64,000 bases of DNA from Planctomycetota bacterium. Lineage in GTDB: Bacteria; Planctomycetota; Planctomycetia; Pirellulales; Lacipirellulaceae. Of this stretch, positions 44,978-53,202 are shown in pieces; the first letter of the stretch is position 1, and each line of letters begins with the position of its first letter. The stretch covers positions 1 through 64,000 of the forward strand of contig JAJDED010000028.1 of the NCBI GenBank assembly GCA_029259915.1, given 5' to 3'. Made by a program: the position numbers and the translations under genes. Under the pieces are notes generated by a model, which was not told the origin of the DNA, made no database searches, and saw only the letters and a program-made list of their open reading frames with translations.

Positions 44978-47900
44978 CCTTTCCACTCGCCTCTCGTTCA
45001 ACATTCCGCCGGCTAGCATGATTGCTAATTGGCTCAGTACGAACACGGTCAGCCAGAAAACCATGCCGGAACGGAAACCGTAAGAGTGCAAGCCTACGCC
45101 CATTGCATTCACGCCAAACCAAGACCAGGCGGTCACTACGTTGCCAAACACGGCCAGCACGGCCAACCCGCGACGTTGGATCAGGCCTCCCCAGCGTGCG
45201 TGAAGCACCACCGCATTCCAAAGCACGATAATCAACGCGCCGTTCTCTTTAGGATCCCAGCCCCAAAAGCGGCCCCAGGAATCGTCGGCCCACAGCCCGC
45301 CAAGCACGGTGCCGATAAAGCTGAAAAACGTGGCAAAACAGATCGTGCCATAAATCATCCGTACTAAATGTTGTTGCTGCGAATCGTCAAGTCTTCCAGC
45401 CATTTGGCCCATAATCACGTAAGCCACGCCCAGTGCACCAGCGAGCAGCGTGGTCGAGTATCCAAGCGTAATACACACCACGTGCGTTGCCAGCCAGAAC
45501 TGGGTATCGAGCACTGCCTGTAAAACTTGAAACGTGTCGCCATCGCCGGCCAGATTGTGGGCGATAAACAGCGTAGGAAAACCGACCGCTGCCGCCAATA
45601 GATTGCCAATCCCGAAACGATAGATCCTCTCAAAGACCAAAGCAAACAGCACGGCCCCCCAGCCGATAAAGACCGCCGAAGAGTAAAGATTGGTAACCGG
45701 CGGTCGCCCAGAAATCACCACACGTGCCACCAGCGCCAACGTGTGCAAGAAAAAGGTAAACCACAAAAGCCAATTGGCCGATCGGCTCAAAATGGCAGTT
45801 GCCCAAAGCCACGATCCTGCGGCCAGCACAAACGCAATCACATACAGGGCCATCGAAAGTACAAACGGATTGAAATGGTTGAAAAACACTTCGAACCGCA
45901 ACCGACCCAAGTCGAGTTTTTCGGCCGCTTTGCGCTGCCCCGACTGACCACTCGCAGCCATTTGCAGGTCGTACTCGGCATCCGCTTCCGCACGGTCAGC
46001 GACAATCTGCTCGTATTTTGCCAGTTGTGCGTTGAACTTCTCGACGTCGCCAGACGCATAAGCATCCAAAACCGTACGTAACACAACGACTGCTTCGTCT
46101 GGCTTCGCTTGTTGCTTGTTGCCTAGAAGAGTTTGAAACATCGGCTCGGCTTCCGCTTCGATCAGCATCGACCATGCCCCATCCGCTGCGGAGGGAGGCA
46201 CCGGCCGCGGGGCATTTTGGCTCAGTGATTGCAACCGGCTGCGAAGCATTTGCAAACTCTGCATCGCCATTTCCTGCGAGTCGGTACGAATCTCGTTTGC
46301 GGGCGAAGTGAAGCTGCCACGCAAAAAACTCAGCAAGGAAATCTTCTCGCCCAATTCAGCAAACTTGGCCTGCGTAAGCGACCGCTCGCCGGAGGGAACT
46401 TTGTGCGCCAACCCGATTTCACGACTATAAGCATCACGGTTTTTCAACAACTCGATCAGGCTATAGCGAAAACCGCTGCGTGGCTTCATTCCTAGTGCCT
46501 GTAAAACGTCGAGATTGTCGATCCGAAGCACGCGGTGTTTTTGTGCCGTCGGCGGATCGGTCAATACATCGAGCAACCAGCGCACCGCTGGCTCTTTTCT
46601 GCCCAGGGCCGTTTCATACGTTTGCTTGCCAGAAACGATCCGCAAAGCATTCCTGGCGAGCGTATCAAACGGTTTGACACGCCCCTGATAGGCGACCGGC
46701 AACTGCCCGAACCTTTGGATCTGCATCTGATTTTCCGGCGACGAAGGGAGTCGCATGCGGCCCGCCACCCAACCGGCAAGAACAAGCACCACCACCGCAG
46801 GAACCCAAACCGCAGCACTACGCCAATCGGCAAGGAGCCCCAAGGTGGAAAGCTTTTTCGCCCCTTCTTCAGACGGTTTTTGCCGACTGGCAAATCGAAA
46901 AAATATCGAACCCATATGAGCCAACATACCTGCACCCACCAACATGCAGGCCACATAGGGAATCATCCAGCCTGTGTTGGTCATTACTTGCAGGGTTGTC
47001 ACACGGGGATTCTCTCTGTCGAAGCTTGCCTGATAGAGCGTGTCACCGCCGTAACGCAATGGATTATTCATCCAGATGGAAACCGTGCGATCAACATTTT
47101 TCTCGGCATCACGCAACCGTACTTCCGATGAGAAATTCTTCGGCGTGTCGGTCCCCACGTAGCGGTCGTGCTTGAAGTCAATCAGCTCGATCGAGTACGG
47201 CTTGGGCAATTGCTTAAACCGCAGGGCGATTTCGTAGTCCGCGCCATTCAACTGAAAAGGTTCCACCACAAAGCTGGGAGCAGGCACCGCCCACAAAAGC
47301 ACCGTGCCGAGCGACTGCTTGGTTTCTGTATTCAGTAGTTCGACATACGCGGCAGGCAAATCGATGGTCTGTTCGCTGGATGCACCTGTACTGGAAGGGC
47401 GCGGTTGAGCAATTCGCATGAGCCCTTCGCCACGCGTGGCCCGTTGGCGCTCGCTGGGCTGAATCAGTCGAGTCATCGCGTTGGGCAGATAGTCGACCAC
47501 GCGAACGGCAAGCGATGTTTCGGGGATTTCGATTTCATGCCCTGCATCGAATGCATCGCGAACCAGTTTTTCGGGAACCACCGTCACCTGATCTACTTGT
47601 GCATCCGAGTTATCAATGATCGCCAATTCCGCGACTCGATAATCCTCGGCAAAATTAAGCGTTTGTCCCTCGGTAATCCGCATGTTGGCTTCCACGGCCT
47701 GCAAACCGGTCAGCAATTCGCTAAACATCAGCAGAGCGATTCCGCCGTGCAACAGGACAATTCCCGCCCGGCGACCAAACACAAAATAGCAGCCCGCCAA
47801 AAGCACCAAGCCTGCCGCGCCACCCTTGAACAATTGCCAAAGAATTCGCAACCCAGAGGGATCGAGCTGCGCTTCGGGATGAGTAAATAGCCAAAAGGAA

Positions 47901-48502
47901 AGCACAGCCAACAGCGCACAAGTCACCGCCCCCAGCGTCCACAACCAGAATGCGCCGGATTGACGTTGGGTTTGATAATTCAGCGCCAAGACATAAGCCA
48001 ACAGCAGGGTGCCGCTCCCCAGCGCTGCCCTCAAAGCATGCCACAAGCCGCGGCAAAATTCGGGCGACAACTCGCTCTCCACGGTGTCGTCCAACCCGCT
48101 TTGGATTACCAAATAGGTAATCGCAACTCCTGCGGCAATCAGCAAACTTCCTAGCCATAACGAACGTCCTTTGCCCGTGACTTTGAATCGCATAGCATGT
48201 GCCGCCAGCAAATTCGCGCCCAAGGCGGCACCAATGAACCAACCGCCGGGGAAGGGCACAATGCCGGGCACGTCCCATGCGCGCGGAAAGAACACCTTCA
48301 GCTCAATCCAGGCAACCAGGCAACGAAAGTAGTTGTGGACCACGTACCAGATGTCGTAATCCACCTGTGCCAGCGTTCCGGCAAGCACCAGAATGATCGA
48401 CAGAACAAACAGCACCACCGTCAACTGCAGCGAAGCCAACGGCTTCAGAAAAGCACTCACAGATTGCCACGGGCTAGTCAGCGATTGTTGTGCATGGGAC
48501 AT
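44972..48502 (-). CDS. Fused cytochrome c maturation protein ResB-CcsA (CcsBA)
   Basis: An 1176-aa integral membrane protein joining the two System II components. The N-terminal part (1-560) is ResB/Ccs1-like, with four membrane helices and a large periplasmic loop between 'LLTGLQAVEANMRITEGQTL' and 'NTGWMIPYVACMLVGAGML'. The C-terminal part (about 840-1176) is CcsA-like, with many helices and the haem-handling WWD region 'LWADDSWGRFWGWDPKENGA' (about 1068-1087) with flanking His residues. A linker with coiled-coil character separates them. It exports haem and attaches it to c-type apocytochromes. Fused CcsBA proteins are known in several phyla. A GCCAAG repeat lies just upstream of the start and a tandem repeat overlaps the stop. 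Confidence 0.92.
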   Translation of the reverse strand: MSHAQQSLTSPWQSVSAFLKPLASLQLTVVLFVLSIILVLAGTLAQVDYDIWYVVHNYFRCLVAWIELKVFFPRAWDVPGIVPFPGGWFIGAALGANLLAAHAMRFKVTGKGRSLWLGSLLIAAGVAITYLVIQSGLDDTVESELSPEFCRGLWHALRAALGSGTLLLAYVLALNYQTQRQSGAFWLWTLGAVTCALLAVLSFWLFTHPEAQLDPSGLRILWQLFKGGAAGLVLLAGCYFVFGRRAGIVLLHGGIALLMFSELLTGLQAVEANMRITEGQTLNFAEDYRVAELAIIDNSDAQVDQVTVVPEKLVRDAFDAGHEIEIPETSLAVRVVDYLPNAMTRLIQPSERQRATRGEGLMRIAQPRPSSTGASSEQTIDLPAAYVELLNTETKQSLGTVLLWAVPAPSFVVEPFQLNGADYEIALRFKQLPKPYSIELIDFKHDRYVGTDTPKNFSSEVRLRDAEKNVDRTVSIWMNNPLRYGGDTLYQASFDRENPRVTTLQVMTNTGWMIPYVACMLVGAGMLAHMGSIFFRFASRQKPSEEGAKKLSTLGLLADWRSAAVWVPAVVVLVLAGWVAGRMRLPSSPENQMQIQRFGQLPVAYQGRVKPFDTLARNALRIVSGKQTYETALGRKEPAVRWLLDVLTDPPTAQKHRVLRIDNLDVLQALGMKPRSGFRYSLIELLKNRDAYSREIGLAHKVPSGERSLTQAKFAELGEKISLLSFLRGSFTSPANEIRTDSQEMAMQSLQMLRSRLQSLSQNAPRPVPPSAADGAWSMLIEAEAEPMFQTLLGNKQQAKPDEAVVVLRTVLDAYASGDVEKFNAQLAKYEQIVADRAEADAEYDLQMAASGQSGQRKAAEKLDLGRLRFEVFFNHFNPFVLSMALYVIAFVLAAGSWLWATAILSRSANWLLWFTFFLHTLALVARVVISGRPPVTNLYSSAVFIGWGAVLFALVFERIYRFGIGNLLAAAVGFPTLFIAHNLAGDGDTFQVLQAVLDTQFWLATHVVCITLGYSTTLLAGALGVAYVIMGQMAGRLDDSQQQHLVRMIYGTICFATFFSFIGTVLGGLWADDSWGRFWGWDPKENGALIIVLWNAVVLHARWGGLIQRRGLAVLAVFGNVVTAWSWFGVNAMGVGLHSYGFRSGMVFWLTVFVLSQLAIMLAGGMLNERRVERR

Positions 48503-48516
48503 GGTTTTGTCTCGTA

Positions 48517-48541
48517 TTCTCTTGGCGATCTTGGCGGTTCA
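48517..48541. repeat. GCCAAG-type intergenic repeat, copy 2 (reverse orientation)
   Basis: TCTCTTGGCGATCTTGGCGGTTCA, the reverse complement of the phrase at 15491-15516 with few changes. It lies 15 nt upstream of the ResB-CcsA start, between two minus-strand genes. Confidence 0.65.
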
Positions 48542-48569
48542 CTCTTTAATATGATTTCGTTTGGACTCA

Positions 48570-49670
48570 TCACTGAAACTGAACCGATTCCAAAAATTGC
48601 TGGAAAGCATCCTGCTGACTCTCCACCAATGCACGATCGCCGAACATTTTGAAAAACCACACTTTGCCGTCATGGACAACCATCGCAGCGAGCATGCCCG
48701 TGGGACTCTCTTCTTGTTTGGGACCAAGCAGGGCCACAAAACTTCCCGACACACCGCTGATCGTTATTTCCTTAACGAGTTTCCCAAGGGCTGCATCGTC
48801 TAAATCGGTCAAACCAACTTGCCCCGCCCAACGCAACACGTTCGCCTGCACGTCGGAAATCTGGGCACCGCCAGCGGTAGGCAAATCGATCACCGTGAAT
48901 TCGGCCTTGCGCTCGCCTTCAACAATATTAAAAGCGGCTTTACGCATTGCCGAAAGTCGCCCAGGCTGCCAACCGTCAGGCGTATCGTACGCGAGTGGCT
49001 TGGAAGTCGGCTGTTGCGAAGCACCAGGGGTGACCGGCGGCATCGACAACCCCGCATGGGGATCGCCTGGTGGTTGCTGCCTCTTGAATCCAACCAATTC
49101 GATCAGAGTTGCCGCACCGGCCGATGTAGAAATTTTTTCGGTCAGTTTATTGATGGTTGCCCCGTCAAGCGGCGATTGATTCAATTGGCCCAGCCAGCGA
49201 TTCACATTGCGGGTAAGAAAATCTTGCCAATCCTCAGTCAGCGGCAACGAAGAGACGGCGATTTCCAACACTCCCTGTTCGTCGGGCACCACGAGGGTTG
49301 CGACTCTCATTTCCGACGCCTCCTCTTCCTTCCAACCGGTCGGCAATTGCCAGGATGGAATGGCATTGGCAGACGAGCCTGCTTTGAGTGTCGCAAGAAA
49401 CTTACTGAATTCGCCACGTTGACGATTCAACGCCGGCGCCTTGCCCGTCATTTTGAAAAACCAAGCCTGATCGCCCGCCGGCAGAATCGCGACCAAAATA
49501 TGGTCCATCTGATTGGCCAATTCAGCCTGGCTAACCGGAGGCCGCAACGACCTTTCTCGTGGAACTGTGTACGAGGTGATTTCCTCTCGAGGCTGACAAC
49601 CGATCATCGGCCCAAGCGCGCAGACGATCAAGAAGAAAACTATTGGGGCCGAGAATGCCTTGTGCGACAT
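48570..49670 (-). CDS. Lipoprotein of unknown function
   Basis: A 366-aa protein with a lipoprotein signal: basic start, 'APIVFFLIVCALGPMIGC' (about 7-24), lipobox MIGC. The body has two similar halves: each contains a 'DQAWFFKMTG' or 'GKVWFFKMFG' segment followed by a '..R.EF..FL.TLK' or '..DAFQQFLESVQ' helix, suggesting an internal duplication. The ATG at 49670 gives a perfect lipoprotein signal; the frame extends to 49826 but that part is encoded by a CACGGAG-type repeat. It lies upstream of ccsBA on the same strand, 67 nt apart, so it may belong with cytochrome maturation, but this is not certain. Confidence 0.75.
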   Translation of the reverse strand: MSHKAFSAPIVFFLIVCALGPMIGCQPREEITSYTVPRERSLRPPVSQAELANQMDHILVAILPAGDQAWFFKMTGKAPALNRQRGEFSKFLATLKAGSSANAIPSWQLPTGWKEEEASEMRVATLVVPDEQGVLEIAVSSLPLTEDWQDFLTRNVNRWLGQLNQSPLDGATINKLTEKISTSAGAATLIELVGFKRQQPPGDPHAGLSMPPVTPGASQQPTSKPLAYDTPDGWQPGRLSAMRKAAFNIVEGERKAEFTVIDLPTAGGAQISDVQANVLRWAGQVGLTDLDDAALGKLVKEITISGVSGSFVALLGPKQEESPTGMLAAMVVHDGKVWFFKMFGDRALVESQQDAFQQFLESVQFQ

Positions 49671-49782
49671 GACAGATTTTCGTGGAAAGGGCCAGGCGGG
49701 AAAACTGTAGCCTGACCGATTTCCCGCGATTCTGCAATCCACATTTCGCTTTGGAACCTCTGCATTTCTCTCAAGACTTACT

Positions 49783-49897
49783 ACGGAGTCACGGAGAACA
49801 CTGAGAGAAGAAATTGGATCTATCAAATCCAGCGAAGCTTGAGAGCCACCGCCGCGATCGACAACAAATCGTTTCTCTGTGTCCTCTGTGACTCTGT
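49783..49897. repeat. CACAGAG-type inverted repeat, copy 2
   Basis: ACGGAGTCACGGAGAACACT (49783-49802) and, 70 nt on, TGTCCTCTGTGACTCTGT (49880-49897) are near-complementary arms, both built from the CACAGAG phrase that also makes the repeat at 41032-41105. Confidence 0.65.
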
Positions 49898-49921
49898 GAT
49901 GAGAGATCCCGGGGCAGGTCC

Positions 49922-51562
49922 TTATTTCAACCCAAAGAGCCCTAGCAAGCCATCAAGAAGTGCGCTGCTCACCGAGTAGCTTTCTCCCCAACTCCAGATG
50001 TTGCGGACCATGTCGAGCATCATAATGCCGCACAGCATCAGTAGCAGAGTCACTCCTCCCAATGCGAGGATATTCCACAGCGAATAGGGAGCTTCGAGAG
50101 CGGCAGTGGCGCTTACGCCTGCGGGGGCAAAGCCCATGTCCATTTCCCCAGCCGGTCCTGTCCCAAAATCATCAGAGAGAACCACTGCATCGTCGACTTC
50201 TTCGGTCAGGTCAACATCGTCGAATTCGCCGATGGCGGCTTCGCCCAGTTCTTCGATATCGGCGTCCAACGCAATCACCTGCGAGCTGCTATCGCCTTCG
50301 CCTTCTTGGCCCGATTCCGAGAGCGGAGTCAATTGGAAGTCGTCGTCCGCTTGCAACTCATCGGGTTCTTGCGACTTGTCCGAATCGCCACCAATCAACG
50401 AAATCTCCGGGTCCGAGTCGCCTCCCAACGACAACGAACTAAGAATCGCCGACCCGCCGATGTCCAACGGGATGTCGTCCAGCGCCAAACCGCTATCGGA
50501 AGGCGAAATCAGATTGATGCCACTATCACCGCTGTCGAGTGTTATATCGCTGCCGCTGCCGTCCGAAGAAAGCAAGTCCGCATCCGAAGCCAATTCGATT
50601 TCCGAACCGGAACCTTCGTCTTTGACCTCTTCGCCTTCCGCTTCGAGCATTGGCACGTCTGTCGAACCCATGTTGCTACCGTCGTCGGCAAGCTCCAATT
50701 CGTCCAACGCAAGATCGCTATCCCCCTCCGGCGCAGCTTCTTTACCAGCAGCGGCCTGTGCTTTTCCAACATCATCCGGAGACAACACGCGGCTCGATTC
50801 GGCAGCCAGATCGATTTCCAGTTCTTCCAGGTCCTCGAATGCTCCAAGATCGCCAGAGCCACTGTCGTCGGAACCCTTGCCATGCTGGCCTTCCAACACC
50901 CCAGAACCTGCAATCTGCGAGGAAAGCACGTCCGACGCCCCAGGCGAGGCCAGCTTCACGTCGCTACCTTCGGCATGAAGATCGTCGTCCGAAGCCAATT
51001 CCAAATCACCTTCGCCCGATTCCAGTTCGCTCTTGCCGATAATGGTGCTGGCATGCGGCCCGACCGATTCGCCCAATTCTTCTTCGCTGAGCAATATCGA
51101 ATCGGAAGGATCGCTCGAGGGTTCCAGACTATCCAGCGCAAGATCGCTGGTACCTGCGGTAACGGTGTCTTCTAGCTCTTCCAATTCCAGCTCGCTGCCG
51201 ACAGAGAGGGTATCGGTATCGCCCAATTCGGCTTCAAGCTCCGAATCGTCATGAGGCTTCGCAACCGGTGACCCACTAGAAATCTGAGTTTCGTCCGCCA
51301 ACTCCATTTCGTCTTCTTCGTCGGCTTCCAAAGGCTCGGCAGCAACAAGCTCCTCGGGATCGATCAAACCAATGTCGCTGGGCGGAGGAGGTTCGGGAAT
51401 TCCCTCGGTAGCCATCCGCTCAATTTCGTCTCCGCGAAACTTCCAACTGGAACCATCGCGGTAAGCGCGCAATCCCCCCCGCTCGCGCAGTTCGTTCAAC
51501 TGATCTGCGGAAATGCCCAGCTTCTCCAATGCCTCTTCAAACGTGAAGAACTTCTGTTCCAT
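49922..51562 (-). CDS. Acidic protein with HTH-like N terminus and C-terminal membrane anchor
   Basis: A 546-aa protein of three parts. Residues 1-55 ('FFTFEEALEKLGISADQLNE', then 'RGGLRAYRDGSSWKFRGDEI') look like an excisionase/MerR-type winged helix. Residues 60-480 are an extremely acidic Ser/Asp/Glu/Leu low-complexity stretch with recurring 'SDSGLALDD', 'GSDITLDSGDSG' and 'DLALDSLE' units. Residues 490-546 hold one or two membrane helices ('LGGVTLLLMLCGIMMLDMV') near the C terminus. The ATG at 51562 has GAGG upstream; the longer frame to 51667 is not supported. DNA binding is inferred from the pattern only. I know similar planctomycete proteins but no function. Confidence 0.7.
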   Translation of the reverse strand: MEQKFFTFEEALEKLGISADQLNELRERGGLRAYRDGSSWKFRGDEIERMATEGIPEPPPPSDIGLIDPEELVAAEPLEADEEDEMELADETQISSGSPVAKPHDDSELEAELGDTDTLSVGSELELEELEDTVTAGTSDLALDSLEPSSDPSDSILLSEEELGESVGPHASTIIGKSELESGEGDLELASDDDLHAEGSDVKLASPGASDVLSSQIAGSGVLEGQHGKGSDDSGSGDLGAFEDLEELEIDLAAESSRVLSPDDVGKAQAAAGKEAAPEGDSDLALDELELADDGSNMGSTDVPMLEAEGEEVKDEGSGSEIELASDADLLSSDGSGSDITLDSGDSGINLISPSDSGLALDDIPLDIGGSAILSSLSLGGDSDPEISLIGGDSDKSQEPDELQADDDFQLTPLSESGQEGEGDSSSQVIALDADIEELGEAAIGEFDDVDLTEEVDDAVVLSDDFGTGPAGEMDMGFAPAGVSATAALEAPYSLWNILALGGVTLLLMLCGIMMLDMVRNIWSWGESYSVSSALLDGLLGLFGLK

Positions 51563-51674
51563 CGAAACCTCGTGCGTTGCCAAAACATTCCGTTTGTTTC
51601 CTGCTCGTGATGTGCCTCCGTGAGTTCCGCGAGCTTGAACCTCTGTCCAACTCCAATTTCTGTCCAATCTTTAT

Positions 51675-52043
51675 TTATTGCAAACGATCCAGTGTTTTCT
51701 TGATTTCCTCCGGCGAAGGGTCTTCGCTGTTGAAACTCAACATTTGCAGATCGTAACTCAGATTGCGACTGCTCTTCAACGTAATTCCACCACTCGTCGG
51801 GTTGATTTCGTAAACTCCCATCACTTTGGCCCGCGGATCGATAATTATCACCCGTGCGGGCCGTCCTTCGGTTTGCTGAAAATGGGAAATCCAACCCGAT
51901 GTCCCAAACCCTGGGGCAACCGACTGGTTGGCCCACGCCAACTCGGCGTCAGCATCCCAACAGCACCATCCTGCAAACAACATGGCTCCGGCTACCACCG
52001 CGAAAAAGGCGTGTCGCTTCCGTCCCGGTTGATTCACTCGCAT
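51675..52043 (-). CDS. Small exported protein of unknown function
   Basis: A 122-aa protein with an N-terminal signal or anchor (about 11-28, 'FFAVVAGAMLFAGWCCWDA') and a short domain 'PARVIIIDPRAKVMGVYEI' (about 62-80) ending in a charged helix. The ribosome-binding site GGGAGGA is well placed before the ATG at 52043. It lies 112 nt upstream of the HTH/anchor protein on the same strand and is divergent from the HisN-type gene. The family is recognisable as planctomycete but unassigned. Confidence 0.68.
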   Translation of the reverse strand: MRVNQPGRKRHAFFAVVAGAMLFAGWCCWDADAELAWANQSVAPGFGTSGWISHFQQTEGRPARVIIIDPRAKVMGVYEINPTSGGITLKSSRNLSYDLQMLSFNSEDPSPEEIKKTLDRLQ

Positions 52044-52338
52044 CGCATCCTCCCAAATTTGCCTTTGAAGGCGGTTTTGGGAGCAGTGGCTCTGTCACTT
52101 ACTATTCTAAGAGCACCACTCCCGGGTTCAAGGAAAAATCGGCCCATCCTATTACGCCACCTTGGGTTACTCAAACGCTATAACCAACATAAAGCTTACG
52201 CCAGCCGAATGGCTTCGGGGGCCAAAAGTGTACCTGCTGCGGGGCTTTTCTTCCAACCGCTGTACCCCGATACCCCGTGAAACTGCAGGACAGGACCCGA
52301 CTTGCAGGCAAATTCGACTCTGCTAGTTTGATAGAAGC

Positions 52339-53157
52339 ATGAAACACCCCGACAGCCCCCAACCCGACGATCGGCTCGCATTTGCCGCAGATATCGCCCG
52401 TCAGGCCGGCGATCTGACCCTCAAATTTTTTCGCAACCGTGGCCTGGCCGTCGAGCGGAAATCGGACGGTTCGCCCGTCACCCAGGCAGATCGCGAGGCC
52501 GAACAGCTGCTCCGCCAGCTCATCGGCAAGCAATATCCCGACGATGGCATCGTAGGCGAAGAATTCGGCGAAACCCCCGGCACCAGCGGCTTTTGCTGGG
52601 TGCTTGATCCGATCGACGGCACAAAATCGTTCGTCAGCGGCGTGCCGCTCTATACCACGTTGGTGGCGGTACTAGAAAATAATCAACCGCGGACTGGAGT
52701 CATTTACGCCCCGGCTGCCGACGAGATGGTTTTTGCCGAGCAGGGCAAAGGATGCTGGCACAGCCTAAACAATGGTTCGCCAATGCCGGCACAAGTCTCG
52801 GAAGTTGCCACCTTGGACGATGCCGTTTTCGTCACGACCTCTGCCAGGGCATTCTCCACAGGCCGCAGTCCCGACGGCAGTCCGGTTTACCAAGCACTCC
52901 AATCCACTTGCCAAATAACGCGCACCTGGGGCGATGCGTTTGGATACCTGCTTGTCGCAACCGGTCGCGCAGAAGTGATGATCGATCCCGTGGTGAACCT
53001 TTGGGACATCGCCGCACTGCAACCGATCATCGAAGAAGCGGGCGGAAAGTTCTTCGACTGGCAGGGCAGGGCAACCGTCCACTCCGGCGACGCAGTCGCC
53101 ACCAACGCCCTCTTAGCCGAGCAAATAAAAAAAATCCTGGCAGAGAACTCAAAATAA
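52339..53157 (+). CDS. hisN: Inositol monophosphatase-family phosphatase, HisN type
   Basis: A 272-aa member of the Mg-dependent inositol monophosphatase family. Metal ligands are visible: Glu in 'GIVGEEFGE' (Glu74/75), 'LDPIDGTKSF' (Asp90, Asp93), and 'NLWDIAAL' (Asp near 224). Features such as 'SGVPLYTTLVAV' and 'RTWGDAFGYLLVATGRAEVM' match the histidinol-phosphatase HisN subgroup, so the likely job is dephosphorylation of histidinol phosphate; inositol phosphatase activity is an alternative. No his genes are adjacent. It converges with gatB, with a GCCAAG repeat between. Confidence 0.82.
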   Translation: MKHPDSPQPDDRLAFAADIARQAGDLTLKFFRNRGLAVERKSDGSPVTQADREAEQLLRQLIGKQYPDDGIVGEEFGETPGTSGFCWVLDPIDGTKSFVSGVPLYTTLVAVLENNQPRTGVIYAPAADEMVFAEQGKGCWHSLNNGSPMPAQVSEVATLDDAVFVTTSARAFSTGRSPDGSPVYQALQSTCQITRTWGDAFGYLLVATGRAEVMIDPVVNLWDIAALQPIIEEAGGKFFDWQGRATVHSGDAVATNALLAEQIKKILAENSK

Positions 53158-53158
53158 A

Positions 53159-53200
53159 AACCGCCGTAAACTTGGCGTCCTTGGCGGTTCATCTTTTCTG
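53159..53200. repeat. GCCAAG-type repeat, copy 3, forming a hairpin between convergent genes
   Basis: AACCGCC (53159-53165) pairs with GGCGGTT (53183-53189), and CTTGGCGTCCTTGGCGGTTCA (53171-53191) repeats the phrase found at 15491 and 48517. A-rich sequence precedes and TCTTTTCT follows, so it may also act as a two-way terminator for hisN and gatB. Confidence 0.6.
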
Positions 53201-53202
53201 AT

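Noticed and set aside
50106-50978. 290-codon plus-strand frame opposite the acidic HTH/anchor protein
   Set aside because: Ser-rich translation is the antisense of Asp/Glu/Ser codons; the minus-strand protein has an HTH-like start, membrane helix and ribosome-binding site.
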